A DNA stretch of 64,000 nucleotides from Nocardia arizonensis. GTDB lineage: Bacteria; Actinomycetota; Actinomycetes; Mycobacteriales; Mycobacteriaceae. Location of the stretch: positions 33,518 through 97,517 of the forward strand of contig NZ_LGYZ01000107.1 in NCBI RefSeq assembly GCF_001310275.1, given 5' to 3'. Below, piece after piece: positions 52,353 to 61,535 of this stretch (within the stretch, counting starts at the first letter, position 1; each line of letters opens with the position of its first letter). A program made the position numbers and the translations under genes. The notes under the pieces were generated by a model, which saw only the letters and a list, made by a program, of their open reading frames with translations, searched no databases and had not been told where the DNA came from.

Positions 52353-52582
52353 AGATCCACGTCGAAGCGTTTGAAACGGGAGGTCGCGCCGGAGACCAGG
52401 CGCACTGCGCTCTTGGGGACTCCGAAATGCTCGGCGAGCAGTTCGACGGCGGCCTTGTTGGCCTTGCCCTCGACGGCGGGGGCGCGCACGTAGAGCCGCA
52501 GGGTGCCGTCGTCGAGGGTTTCCACCAGCGGACCCTTGCGGCTGTTGGGGGTTATCGTCGCCCGGACGGCGGTCGGCGGCAT
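52349..52582 (-). CDS. DUF167 (YggU-like) family protein
   Basis: A 77-residue protein of the small DUF167 family: VRATITPNSRKGPLVE at the start, LRLYVRAPAVEGKANKAAVEL and the ending KSAVRLVSGATSRFKRFDV. No confirmed function; structures show a small alpha/beta fold. It converges with trmL and overlaps its end by four bases. Confidence 0.88.
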   Translation of the reverse strand: MPPTAVRATITPNSRKGPLVETLDDGTLRLYVRAPAVEGKANKAAVELLAEHFGVPKSAVRLVSGATSRFKRFDVDL

Positions 52583-52633
52583 CGGCGATCTCCTGTCTCG
52601 GTGTGCGTACCTCCGCTGCGGGGCGGCGTGTCC

Positions 52634-53644
52634 TCATGTGGACGTATCCTTCCCGGGCTCGCCTTCGGCGTTGCCGGGCGGGGTCGTGGCCACACCCGCC
52701 GAAGTGCCCGCGCCCGGTTCCCCGGCCGCGGCGGTCGCGCTCACCGCACCCCGTTCGTCCGCCCGCCCGGTGGCAGCGCGCGGGCGGCGCCTCGACGCTT
52801 CCAGCCACCGCACCGCGCGGGCGATACCCCATCCGATGAGGCCGAGTACGGCGAGGAATCCCAGCCAGGGAATCGCCCTGCCCGCGAATACGATCGCGTC
52901 CTGCAACCAGTCGACCAGGGAATGCCATCCCGAGACGAGGCCGTCCCAGAAATTGTCGGCGCCGTCGTCGGATTCGGTTTCGGTGGCGGTGATGTCGATG
53001 GTGAGACTGGACAGGGCGACCTGGTCGTCGAGGTGACGGCGTTGCGCGGTGCGGCTGTCGAGTTCACCCTGCCTGCTGGACAAGGCGTTCTCGGCGGCGA
53101 TCAGGTCGGCGGTATTGGTCGCGTTCGCGATGAGGGCGCGCAGGCGGTCCACCGATGCCTGCAATGCCTTGATCTTGGCGTCCAGATCCTCCCACTGCAT
53201 GGTGACGTCTTCGCGATTGGTGCTGATCCGGGTGACCTCGCCGACGCCGCCGAGTCCATCGATGAACGCGTCGGTCTTGTCGGCGGGCACCCGCACGGTC
53301 AGGGTCGCGCTCGGGTCGTTGTCGGGGGTGTCGGGTTGTTCGGTGCGGCTGTCGATCCGACCGCCCGCGGCGCGCACCCGGTCGGCGACGGTCGCGGCGG
53401 CGGCGATCGGGTCGGCCGCGGTGATGTCGACACCGCCGGTGACGACCTCCTTGCGCGCGGTGGTCTCCGTGCCCTGTTCGCGACCGTCGGTGGGGGTCGG
53501 CGCCTGTTCGCGCAGGCCGGGCGGTGTGGCGGCGGGTGCGGGCGAGGACGAGAACTTGCTGTCGGTGGTCGATTCGGAACCGCCGCAGCCCACGAGCGCG
53601 ATCAGAACCGACAGGCCGAGACACAGCGCCGCAAGCTTCCGCAT
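52634..53644 (-). CDS. DUF4349 lipoprotein
   Basis: A 336-residue envelope lipoprotein. Lipobox ALVGC lies at about residues 16-20. The DUF4349 domain (about 60-245) includes DRVRAAGGRIDSRTEQ, a coiled coil around 150-215 (LDAKIKALQASVDRLRALIA), and a C-terminal TM helix (AIPWLGFLAVLGLIGWGI) followed by an Arg-rich tail and a Gly/Ala/Pro disordered end. Likely a cell-surface sensing or structural protein; function unproven. Confidence 0.82.
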   Translation of the reverse strand: MRKLAALCLGLSVLIALVGCGGSESTTDSKFSSSPAPAATPPGLREQAPTPTDGREQGTETTARKEVVTGGVDITAADPIAAAATVADRVRAAGGRIDSRTEQPDTPDNDPSATLTVRVPADKTDAFIDGLGGVGEVTRISTNREDVTMQWEDLDAKIKALQASVDRLRALIANATNTADLIAAENALSSRQGELDSRTAQRRHLDDQVALSSLTIDITATETESDDGADNFWDGLVSGWHSLVDWLQDAIVFAGRAIPWLGFLAVLGLIGWGIARAVRWLEASRRRPRAATGRADERGAVSATAAAGEPGAGTSAGVATTPPGNAEGEPGKDTST

Positions 53645-53680
53645 ATTCGCAGGGTAGTCGCTGCGGTGGCGGTCCGTTCG

Positions 53681-54658
53681 TCAGACGGAATCCGCGCCGC
53701 CCATCCGGTTTTCGACGGCGGCGATGCGGGCAGGCAGTCGCGGATGTGAGTCGAGCAGTCCGGCGAAGCGTTTCGGCGGATCGACGCGACGGGTCCACAT
53801 GTCGAGCACGGCGCGCAGTTCGCGGCCGTATCCGAGATCGACGGCGACCCGATCGGCGTCGATCTCGCCGCGGCGCCGCTGAGCGCGTTCGGCGAACGGT
53901 TCCAGCACCAAGGTCGCCAGCAGCGCAACGAGGACCGCGCCGAAGTGCAGCACCGCGAAGACGGCGGCGGCGATCAGCAGCGAAACCCGCATGAACACCG
54001 CCGCCGTGAAACCGATGGCGTCCATCGGTTTGCGCACCCCGAACATCCGCAGCGCGCCCGCCAGTCCGACGATATGCGCCGCCTGCGCTATGAAAACCGC
54101 CGAGTACCAGGTGATTCGGCGCAGTATTCGCCACAGCGCGGTGATCGGCAGCGCGTACCAGTAGGCGAGCATCCACGCGCGCTGACCGCCGCCGAGGTGG
54201 TGTCCGAGTTCGTGGGCGAGTATCGCCTCGAGTTCGCGCGGACCGAGCAGGTCGATGGCGGCGCTGGTGACTACGACGATGCGCCCGGGCGCCGCGAGCG
54301 CGTTGAGTTGGTCGATGTCCTCGACCCAGAGCGAATAGTCTTCGGCCCGTATTCCGGCGGCGCGCGCGACATTGTGCCAGGCCGCGCTCAGCACACCCTG
54401 TTCCGCGGGACGCGGGCGGCGGACCGGAAATATCCACGGCGCCGCCCCGCCTGCGGGCGGCGGCAGGAACGCACCGCCGAACAGCCAGATCACCGTGAGT
54501 CCGAGTGCGGTGCGCGGGCCGAGCAGCGTGCCGAATCCGAAGACGAGCAAGCCGCCGAGTGTCATCGAGGGCAGCGAGACCGCGAGGGTGATCAGTGCTG
54601 TCGTGACACGCAGACGCCGGGGTACCGGGGCAGGCCCGTCCGATATGTCCACGTGCAT
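53681..54658 (-). CDS. M48-family membrane metallopeptidase
   Basis: A 325-residue HtpX/Ste24-like peptidase. Hydrophobic helices occur near residues 20-65, and again around 165-240. The zinc site is H149-E-L-G-H153 in AILAHELGHH, and the third ligand is likely the Glu in RRGEIDADRVAVD. Such enzymes degrade misfolded membrane proteins. GTG/ATG choice is not in doubt (MHVDISDGP). Confidence 0.85.
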   Translation of the reverse strand: MHVDISDGPAPVPRRLRVTTALITLAVSLPSMTLGGLLVFGFGTLLGPRTALGLTVIWLFGGAFLPPPAGGAAPWIFPVRRPRPAEQGVLSAAWHNVARAAGIRAEDYSLWVEDIDQLNALAAPGRIVVVTSAAIDLLGPRELEAILAHELGHHLGGGQRAWMLAYWYALPITALWRILRRITWYSAVFIAQAAHIVGLAGALRMFGVRKPMDAIGFTAAVFMRVSLLIAAAVFAVLHFGAVLVALLATLVLEPFAERAQRRRGEIDADRVAVDLGYGRELRAVLDMWTRRVDPPKRFAGLLDSHPRLPARIAAVENRMGGADSV

Positions 54659-54727
54659 ATTTCGCGTATCCGTCCGTCGTCGGCGTTTACGCTACGTCAC
54701 CGAGAGCCGGGTCACCGGAAGTCGCGG

Positions 54728-57700
54728 TCACCGGAAGTCGCGCGAACGGGAATCCACCCGCAGTTCCATGCGCTCCAGATATTCCGCGACAACGCTGACG
54801 GCTCCTTCGGCGTTCTGCACCCGGCCGCGCACGAGCAGGGCGGGCGCGCTCTGGGCCTGCGTCCGGTAGCGGGTCCACAGGCCGACCGAGCAGACGACGT
54901 TGACCATACCGGTCTCGTCCTCGAGGTTCAGGAAGGTGACGCCCGCGGCGGTGGCGGGCCGCTGCCGGTGGGTGACCGCGCCGCCGATCAGCACCCGCGA
55001 CCCGTCGGGGACCGCGAGCAGCCCCGCGGCGGGCACCACGCCGAGTTCGTCGAGTCGGCGGCGCAGGAATTGCGTCGGGTAACTGTCGGGTGAGACACCG
55101 GTCGCCCAGACATCGGCGGCGGCGAGTTCGAGTGCGCTCATACCGGGCAGTGCAGGCGCGGCGGTGGCCGCACCGGTGCCGGGCAGGCGGTCGTGACGTT
55201 CGCCCGCGGCGGCCCCGGCCGCCCACAGCGCCTCGCGGCGGGTCACGCCGAGACTGCCGAGCGCGCCCGCGGTGGCCAGCGCCTCGGCCTGCGGGACGGT
55301 CAGCTCGACTCGCCCGGTGAGGTCGAGGAACGAACCGTACGGCCCGGATTCCCGTGCGGCGACGATTCTTTCGGCCAGATCGTCGCCGATGTGGCGCACG
55401 GCGGCGAGACCGAGCCTGACCTCGCGACCGCGGTTCTCCAGGGTGGCCTCGGCCCGACTTGCGTTGATGTCGGGGCCGTGCACCGTGACACCGTGTCTGC
55501 GGGCGTCGGCGACCAGCGACTGCGGGGAATAGAACCCCATCGGCTGGGCCCGCAGCAGTCCGGCGCAGAAGGCGGCCGGGTAGTGCAGTTTGAACCAGGC
55601 CGAATAGAATACGAGCGAGGCGAAACTCTGCGAATGACTCTCCGGGAAACCGAAATTCGCGAAGGCATACAGCTTCTCGTATATCCGGTCGGCCACTTCG
55701 CCTGTGATTCCGTGCAATTCGCGCATACCCTCGTAGAGGCGTTCACGCAGCCGTTCCATGCGTTCGGGTGACCGTTTGGATCCCATGGCGCGGCGCAGTT
55801 GATCGGCCTCGGCGGCGCTGAATCCTGCGATGTCGACGGCCATCTGCATGAGCTGTTCCTGGAACAGCGGAACACCGAGGGTGCGTCCGAGGGAATTCTC
55901 CAGCGCCGGATGGTCGAAGACGACCTTCTCCGTCTTGTTGCGCCGTCGGATATAGGGATGCACCGAGCCGCCCTGGATGGGGCCGGGCCGGATCAGCGCG
56001 ACCTCGACCACCAGATCGTAGAATTCGCGCGGTTTCAGCCGGGGTAGGGTGGCCATCTGGGCGCGCGACTCCACCTGGAACACCCCGACCGAGTCGGCGC
56101 GCGCGAGCATCTCGTAGACCGCGGCATCGCTCAAGTCGATCCGATGCAATTCGACCACCTCGCCGATGTGCTCGCGCACCATATCGATCATGTAGCGCAG
56201 TGCGGAGAGCATGCCGAGACCGAGCAGGTCGAATTTGACCAGACCGACCGCGGCGCAATCGTCCTTGTCCCATTGCAGGACGCTGCGGCCGGGCATGCGC
56301 GCCCACTCCACCGGGCAGACGTCGGCGATGGGCCGGTCGCAGATCACCATGCCGCCGGAATGGATGCCGAGATGCCGCGGCAGACCCTCGAGATCGGAGG
56401 CCAACTCGAGTACCCGCTCAGGAATGTCGGTGCCGGTCTCGGAGCCCACACCGCTCCAGCGGCTCACCTGTTTGCTCCAGGCGTCCTGCTGCCCCGGTGA
56501 GAATCCCAGTGCGCGAGCGGCATCGCGCACCGCGGACTTCCCGCGATAGGTGATCACATTCGCCACCTGCGCGGCGTATTCGCGACCGTATTTCCGGTAG
56601 ACGTGCTGTATCGCCTCCTCCCGGCGATCGGATTCGATATCGATGTCGATATCGGGCGGTCCGTCGCGTTCCGGGGAGAGGAATCGTTCGAAGAGCAGTT
56701 CATTGGCCACCGGATCGACATTGGTGATCCCGATGGCGTAGCAGACCGCCGAATTGGCCGCCGAACCCCGCCCCTGACACAGAATGCCCCGATCGTGGCA
56801 GAAGCCGACGATATCGTGCACCACCAGGAAGTAACCGGGAAACCCCAGCGCGGCAATGGTTTCCAATTCGTATTCGAGTTGCCGGTAGGCGGCCGGATTC
56901 CCGCTTTCCGGGCCGTAGCGGCGGTGCGCGCCCCGCATCGTCAGCGCGCGCAGCCAGGAATTCTCGTCGTGGTCGTCCGGCACTTCGAACGGTGGCAGTT
57001 TCGGCGCGATGAGACGCAGGTCGAAGGCGCATTCGCGGGCGAGTTCGGCAGCGTTCGTCACCGCGCGCGATCCCGCGTCCCCGACTCCGGCCGCGAACAG
57101 ATGCGCCATTTCCGCGCCGGAACGCAGATGCGCGCCGCCCGCGGGCGCCAACCAGCCCGCGATATCGTCCAGACTCCGCCTGGCCCGGATCGCGGCCAGC
57201 GCCGCGGCCCGGCGACGCCGGCCGGGTCCGGCGAAATGCGCGCCGGTGGTGGCCACCGCGGGCAGGGCGAACCGTTCGGCGAGCGCGATGAGGTGCGCGT
57301 TGCGCTCGTCGTCCTGGGGAATGCCGTGGTGGGTGAGCTCCACCGCGATCCGGTCGCTTCCGAAGCGTTCGACCAGCTCGCCCAGCGCCCGCCGCGACAG
57401 CGGCAATTCGGTGTCGCCGGACCGCAGGTCGCGTTCGAGGGCCTGCCGAAGATGGCCTTTGCGGCAGCCGGTCAGGACGTGCCAGTGCCCGTCCGCGGCG
57501 GCGGTGAGCGTGTCGAGGTCGTAGCGCAGGATGCCCTTCTCCCCCGCGCTCATGTGCGCGGCCGAGATCTCCCGCGCGAGTCGCCGGTAGCCTTCCTGCC
57601 CCCGGGCCAGGATCAACAGGTGCGGTCCGGCCGGATCGGGTGATCCGGTGCGCGGCGCGGAGTCGGCGGGTTCCGGGTCGGCGGCGAGGGACAATTCGGC

Positions 57701-58069
57701 CCCGAAGACGGTCGGCATACCCCATTCCTCGGCCGCCTCGGCGAATCGCACGGTTCCGTAGAAACCGTCGTGGTCGGTCAGCGCGATGGCTTCCAGACCG
57801 AGTCGCACCGCCTCCTCGACCAGTTCCTCCGGCTGACTCGCGCCGTCGAGAAAGCTGTAGGCCGAATGCGCGTGCAGTTCGGCGTAGGGCACGGTCGAGC
57901 CCGGTACGGGAGCGACCGGTTCGGCACGGTAGGCGCCGCGTTTGCGTGACCAGGCCGGGCTGTCTCCGCCGTCGCCGGGATTCATCGCCTCCGTATCCGT
58001 CCGCCCGGGGCGGCCGGACAGCACCCGTTCCATCTCCGCCCATGTCGGCGGTCCGTTTCCCCAGCCCAC
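54728..58069 (-). CDS. dnaE2: Error-prone DNA polymerase III alpha subunit
   Basis: The SOS translesion polymerase of the DnaE2-ImuA'-ImuB mutasome; 1113 residues. The N-terminal PHP domain starts at about residue 60 (YAELHAHSAYSFLDGAS), the polymerase active-site segment includes PDIDIDIESDRREE near residue 475 (the catalytic Asp pair), and GVPLFQEQLMQMAVD is the DnaE2-typical block. The C-terminus has an OB-fold. GTG start after GAGGAGG, 38 bp downstream of a small gene that follows a LexA box, so its SOS control probably comes through that operon. Confidence 0.95.
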   Translation of the reverse strand: MGWGNGPPTWAEMERVLSGRPGRTDTEAMNPGDGGDSPAWSRKRGAYRAEPVAPVPGSTVPYAELHAHSAYSFLDGASQPEELVEEAVRLGLEAIALTDHDGFYGTVRFAEAAEEWGMPTVFGAELSLAADPEPADSAPRTGSPDPAGPHLLILARGQEGYRRLAREISAAHMSAGEKGILRYDLDTLTAAADGHWHVLTGCRKGHLRQALERDLRSGDTELPLSRRALGELVERFGSDRIAVELTHHGIPQDDERNAHLIALAERFALPAVATTGAHFAGPGRRRRAAALAAIRARRSLDDIAGWLAPAGGAHLRSGAEMAHLFAAGVGDAGSRAVTNAAELARECAFDLRLIAPKLPPFEVPDDHDENSWLRALTMRGAHRRYGPESGNPAAYRQLEYELETIAALGFPGYFLVVHDIVGFCHDRGILCQGRGSAANSAVCYAIGITNVDPVANELLFERFLSPERDGPPDIDIDIESDRREEAIQHVYRKYGREYAAQVANVITYRGKSAVRDAARALGFSPGQQDAWSKQVSRWSGVGSETGTDIPERVLELASDLEGLPRHLGIHSGGMVICDRPIADVCPVEWARMPGRSVLQWDKDDCAAVGLVKFDLLGLGMLSALRYMIDMVREHIGEVVELHRIDLSDAAVYEMLARADSVGVFQVESRAQMATLPRLKPREFYDLVVEVALIRPGPIQGGSVHPYIRRRNKTEKVVFDHPALENSLGRTLGVPLFQEQLMQMAVDIAGFSAAEADQLRRAMGSKRSPERMERLRERLYEGMRELHGITGEVADRIYEKLYAFANFGFPESHSQSFASLVFYSAWFKLHYPAAFCAGLLRAQPMGFYSPQSLVADARRHGVTVHGPDINASRAEATLENRGREVRLGLAAVRHIGDDLAERIVAARESGPYGSFLDLTGRVELTVPQAEALATAGALGSLGVTRREALWAAGAAAGERHDRLPGTGAATAAPALPGMSALELAAADVWATGVSPDSYPTQFLRRRLDELGVVPAAGLLAVPDGSRVLIGGAVTHRQRPATAAGVTFLNLEDETGMVNVVCSVGLWTRYRTQAQSAPALLVRGRVQNAEGAVSVVAEYLERMELRVDSRSRDFR

Positions 58070-58107
58070 GACCTCTCACCTCCTCATGGCTCGACTCGGC
58101 GACGGGG

Positions 58108-58563
58108 CTATCGAATCGCCAGCCGCTCCGCCGACCCCGCGTTCAGCGCCTCCTCGACCCGATCCAGCCCGGAACGGATCATGTCGCCGTAGGCGTCGTG
58201 CGCCAGGATCCGCAGGTGACCGCGCGCGATAGCCAATTGCATTCGGGCGCCGTCGAAATCGCCGACCCGGCGATGGCTGTCGGCCAGATTGAGGTACAGC
58301 GAGGGCAGGAAACAGCGCAGCCCCTCGTCGAGCGGGATGCCGGGCGCGAAGACGGCGGCCAGTGCGCGCTGATCCCAGATCAGCGCCTCCTCGTTCGTCT
58401 CCTGGAGCACCGCGAGGTGATGCGCTACCACGCAGCGCTGCAACGGATCTCCGGCCGGACCCAGTTCGTCCCATAGGGTGCGCAGGGCATGCCGCCCCGC
58501 CTCGGGATTGCCGCTGCCGCGCCGCACCGCGGCAAAGATGTCCGCCATCCGATCGTCCGCCAT
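58108..58563 (-). CDS. TPR-like small protein upstream of dnaE2
   Basis: A 151-residue helical protein with two TPR-like stretches (LWDELGPAGDPLQRCVVAHH and FLPSLYLNLADSHRRVGDFD). No catalytic motif. The ATG at 58563 follows GATACT plus seven bases. A LexA box overlaps this promoter. Only 38 bp separate it from dnaE2 on the same strand, so it is likely part of the SOS response. A role as mutasome adaptor is speculative. Confidence 0.7.
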   Translation of the reverse strand: MADDRMADIFAAVRRGSGNPEAGRHALRTLWDELGPAGDPLQRCVVAHHLAVLQETNEEALIWDQRALAAVFAPGIPLDEGLRCFLPSLYLNLADSHRRVGDFDGARMQLAIARGHLRILAHDAYGDMIRSGLDRVEEALNAGSAERLAIR

Positions 58564-58574
58564 GCGCACGAGTA

Positions 58575-58590
58575 TCGCACATATGTTCGA
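58575..58590. promoter_or_regulatory. LexA (SOS) box upstream of the TPR-dnaE2 unit
   Basis: TCGCAC-ATAT-GTTCGA matches the actinobacterial SOS consensus TCGAAC-N4-GTTCGA except for one base. It lies 12 bp before the start codon of the TPR-like gene on the minus strand, overlapping its core promoter. Confidence 0.7.
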
Positions 58591-58840
58591 TACATTCGAG
58601 GCCGGTTCGAAGGTTTCGGCGAGCCGTTGCGGACGAGTTGCTCCCAGCGAGGACGACCCGCGAGGACACCCCGCATTCGCCAAAGTCCCGGACGCCGGAT
58701 ACCTTCGAAAAGCGACGATGCCCACGGCGGAACCACCCCGATCGGCGCACTTCCGATCCCTCCGCCGAGCAACCCGGCGGCATCTGCGCGAATCCGCCCG
58801 CCGCCGTCGCGACGGGATATGCGCCACTACTTGTCAGCGG

Positions 58841-58860
58841 AACTTACTTCGGAGTAAGTT
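58841..58860. promoter_or_regulatory. Palindrome upstream of the SDR gene
   Basis: AACTTACT-TCGG-AGTAAGTT is an 8-bp-arm palindrome 92 bp before the SDR start. It resembles a TetR-type operator, although no TetR gene is adjacent. The 58591-58952 interval around it has no convincing gene. Confidence 0.45.
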
Positions 58861-58952
58861 CATGGTCGGCGGCCGCCACGACGCTTCGCCACGGCACTCC
58901 ACCGCCGCGTCGCGTATTCGACCGCGAAGATATTCGATCGCAAGGAGAAGCG

Positions 58953-59915
58953 ATGAGCGCAACGGCGCGCAGCGACTCGACCCGACACAGCCGCGACCTC
59001 ACCGGTCGCCACGTCGTCATCACCGGGGCCTCCTCCGGCATCGGCCGGGCCGCCGCGCTCGCCGTCGCCGCCAAGGGCGCCACCGTCCTCGTCCTGGCCC
59101 GCCGCGGTGACGAACTCGACGCCGTCGTCGCCGAGATCCGGGCCGCGGGCGGCGACGCGCACGGCTACACCTGCGATGTCACCGACTCCGCGTCGGTGGA
59201 CGCGACCGTCGAGGCGATTCTGCGCGAACACGGTCACGTCGACATGCTGGTGAACAACGCGGGCCGCTCCATCCGGCGCGCCATCCACCGCTCCACCGAC
59301 CGCCTGCACGACTTCGAACGCACCATGGCGGTCAACTACTTCGGCGCGCTGCGCATGACGCTGGCGCTGCTGCCGCAGATGCGCGAACGCGGCTTCGGCC
59401 ACATCGTGCAGATCAGCAGCGCGGGCGTGCAGGTCGCCACTCCGCGATACTCCGCCTATCTCGCGAGCAAGGCCGCGCTGGACAAGTTCACCGAGGTCGC
59501 CGCGATCGAAACCCTCGCCGACGGAGTCTCGTTCACCACCATCCACATGCCGCTGGTGCGCACGCCGATGATCGCCCCCAGCGGCACCCAAGGCCCCTCC
59601 GAATCGCCGGAATGGGCCGCCGCGACCATCGTGCGCGCCCTCACCGAGCGTCCCAAACGCATCGACGTGCCGCTGGGCACCATCGCCGAGTACGGCGCGC
59701 TGGTCACCCCGCGCATCCGCGACCGCATCCTGCACCGCTACTACCGCGCCCTGCCCGATTCCCCCGCCGCCAAAGGCGAGGCGGAGGAGTCGACCGCCCC
59801 GGAGGAGTCCGCGGCCGTCGCGATCGTCCCGCCTCGGACTCGCTCGGCCGCCCGCCGCGTCACCGGCACCGCCCTGCGCCGGGCCGCCCGCTGGGTTCCC
59901 GGCACGCACTGGTGA
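58953..59915 (+). CDS. Short-chain dehydrogenase/reductase
   Basis: A 320-residue classical SDR. The cofactor motif is TGASSGIGRA (about residue 24), then NNAG (about 100), the catalytic Ser in VQISSAG (about 151) and YxxxK as YLASK (about 168). A C-terminal extension rich in Glu/Ala/Arg (about residues 260-320) is unlike most SDRs. AAGGAG lies seven bases before the ATG; the long upstream frame is rejected. It is convergent with imuB, 17 bp away. A mycolata SDR of this type often reduces long-chain ketones, but the substrate is unknown. Confidence 0.85.
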   Translation: MSATARSDSTRHSRDLTGRHVVITGASSGIGRAAALAVAAKGATVLVLARRGDELDAVVAEIRAAGGDAHGYTCDVTDSASVDATVEAILREHGHVDMLVNNAGRSIRRAIHRSTDRLHDFERTMAVNYFGALRMTLALLPQMRERGFGHIVQISSAGVQVATPRYSAYLASKAALDKFTEVAAIETLADGVSFTTIHMPLVRTPMIAPSGTQGPSESPEWAAATIVRALTERPKRIDVPLGTIAEYGALVTPRIRDRILHRYYRALPDSPAAKGEAEESTAPEESAAVAIVPPRTRSAARRVTGTALRRAARWVPGTHW

Positions 59916-59932
59916 CCACGACGTGACGTGTC

Positions 59933-61501
59933 TCAGTCGTAGACACCTTCCGCGCACCAGTTTCCGTCGAGGTAGATCAGCAGCAGGACCTTGGTGTCGG
60001 TGGCGTCGTCGAGTTGGACCTGGGCGCGCGCGGTCGCCGATCCCCGCGAGACCCACCACTGTTCGTCCACCGGCCACGGACCCGCCCAGCCGGTCAGCGT
60101 CCAGGATCTGTCGCCCCAGCGCAGGCGGAAAGGGTCGGCGGAGAACAGACCCCGGTCGGTGACCCGCACCACCGTGCCGTCGGCCGCCTCGAGCGCGACC
60201 GGCGGGCGGTGCGTCAGCAGGAGCGCGGGGGCGGGTTCGGGCAGGCGCCCCGGCCACGGCTGGGTCGGATCGGCGGCGGGGACCGGTTCGTCGCCCAGCA
60301 CCACCATGGTGACGCGTTCGGCGGGACCGCGGCCGCCGCTGAGCACCCCGATCCGCACCGCCTCGCCGCCGAGCAGACCCTGAACTCGAATCAGGGCGCG
60401 GCGGGCGCGTTCGTTCTCCTCGCCCACCCCGCCCCACAGCCCCAACTGGAGTGCGCCCGCCCGCGCGATCTCGACCGGCTCCAGGCGAAGCAGGGTAACG
60501 GGCGCGGTGGGGCGGTCGCGACGGGTCAGCCAGCCGTCGAGCTGCCAGCGCACCCGGTCGGCGGTGCCGCCGGGGGTCAGCGGTTCGGCGCACCGCCAGA
60601 TACGCGAGAGTTGTTCACCCGCTTCGGTTTCCGCGAGGACCGCGAGTCTGGTGCAGGAGACCGAGGCCGCGGCGAGCGCGGCGTGCAATCGGGTCGCGAG
60701 CAGGCGACCCGCGAAGGCGGCGGCGTCGACCCGGTCGACGGGCGGATCGCAGCGGTATTCCACGGTCAGATCCGGCGGCGGGCGGCGCGCCGAGGGCGGC
60801 CGTTCCGGCACCGCCCGCGCGCAGCGGTGCGCCAGTACGGCGTCGCCGCCGAATCGGGAGGCGACATCGGCCGGACTCAACGCCGCGAAATCCCCGATCC
60901 GGCGCAATCCCAGACGGTGCAGCAGATCCACCAGATCGGCGCGTTCCGATGCGGCCGGACTCGGTTCCGCGGCCAGTTCGGCGATGGGCAACGGCGCGAG
61001 AAACCGCGCGCCCTCCCCCGGCGGCACGAGCGCCGCCCGTTTCGCGGCGATCACCGCCGTGGAGAGTTCGTCCGCGATACCGATCTGGGCCTCGACCCCC
61101 ACCGCGGCCACCGCGTCGACGAGCCGTTCGGCCGCCGCCTCCTCGGAACCGAAATATCGCGCCGCACCGCGCGCCCCCAGCACGAGCAGTCCCGGACGCA
61201 GCACCTCCACCCCCGGCGCCGTCGCGTCGACCGCGGAGACGACCGGTTCGAACAGACGCGCGTCCCGATCCGTGTCGGCCTGCACCAGAAACAGTTCCGC
61301 ACAGTTCGCCTGCGCCTCCCGTCGCCGCAGCCCGCGCCGCACCCCCGCCGACCGCGCGAGCGCCGAACACGCCACCACCCGATTCCCGAACAGCACCGCC
61401 ACCGGCCGGGTCGCGGGCACCTCGGCCGCCGCAGCGGCGGCGACGGCGGGCCAGTCCCGGCACCAGAGCGCGAGCACCCGGGAGCGATCCGGCCGTATCA
61501 C
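59933..61501 (-). CDS. imuB: ImuB, inactive Y-family polymerase-like mutasome subunit
   Basis: A 522-residue Y-family relative that bridges the beta clamp, ImuA' and DnaE2 in translesion synthesis. VLALWCRDWPAVAAA replaces the DMDAFFASVE active site of true Y-family polymerases, so it lacks catalytic acids. The little-finger-like domain and C-terminal region (LDGNWCAEGVYD end) match mycobacterial ImuB (Rv3394c). GTG at 61501 (VIRPDRSRVLALW) is the likeliest start; the longer frame crosses imuA' antiparallel codons and is rejected. Confidence 0.88.
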   Translation of the reverse strand: MIRPDRSRVLALWCRDWPAVAAAAAAEVPATRPVAVLFGNRVVACSALARSAGVRRGLRRREAQANCAELFLVQADTDRDARLFEPVVSAVDATAPGVEVLRPGLLVLGARGAARYFGSEEAAAERLVDAVAAVGVEAQIGIADELSTAVIAAKRAALVPPGEGARFLAPLPIAELAAEPSPAASERADLVDLLHRLGLRRIGDFAALSPADVASRFGGDAVLAHRCARAVPERPPSARRPPPDLTVEYRCDPPVDRVDAAAFAGRLLATRLHAALAAASVSCTRLAVLAETEAGEQLSRIWRCAEPLTPGGTADRVRWQLDGWLTRRDRPTAPVTLLRLEPVEIARAGALQLGLWGGVGEENERARRALIRVQGLLGGEAVRIGVLSGGRGPAERVTMVVLGDEPVPAADPTQPWPGRLPEPAPALLLTHRPPVALEAADGTVVRVTDRGLFSADPFRLRWGDRSWTLTGWAGPWPVDEQWWVSRGSATARAQVQLDDATDTKVLLLIYLDGNWCAEGVYD

Positions 61502-61535
61502 GGTGCCGCACCGCCGTTCCCGACGACCCGGCGAC

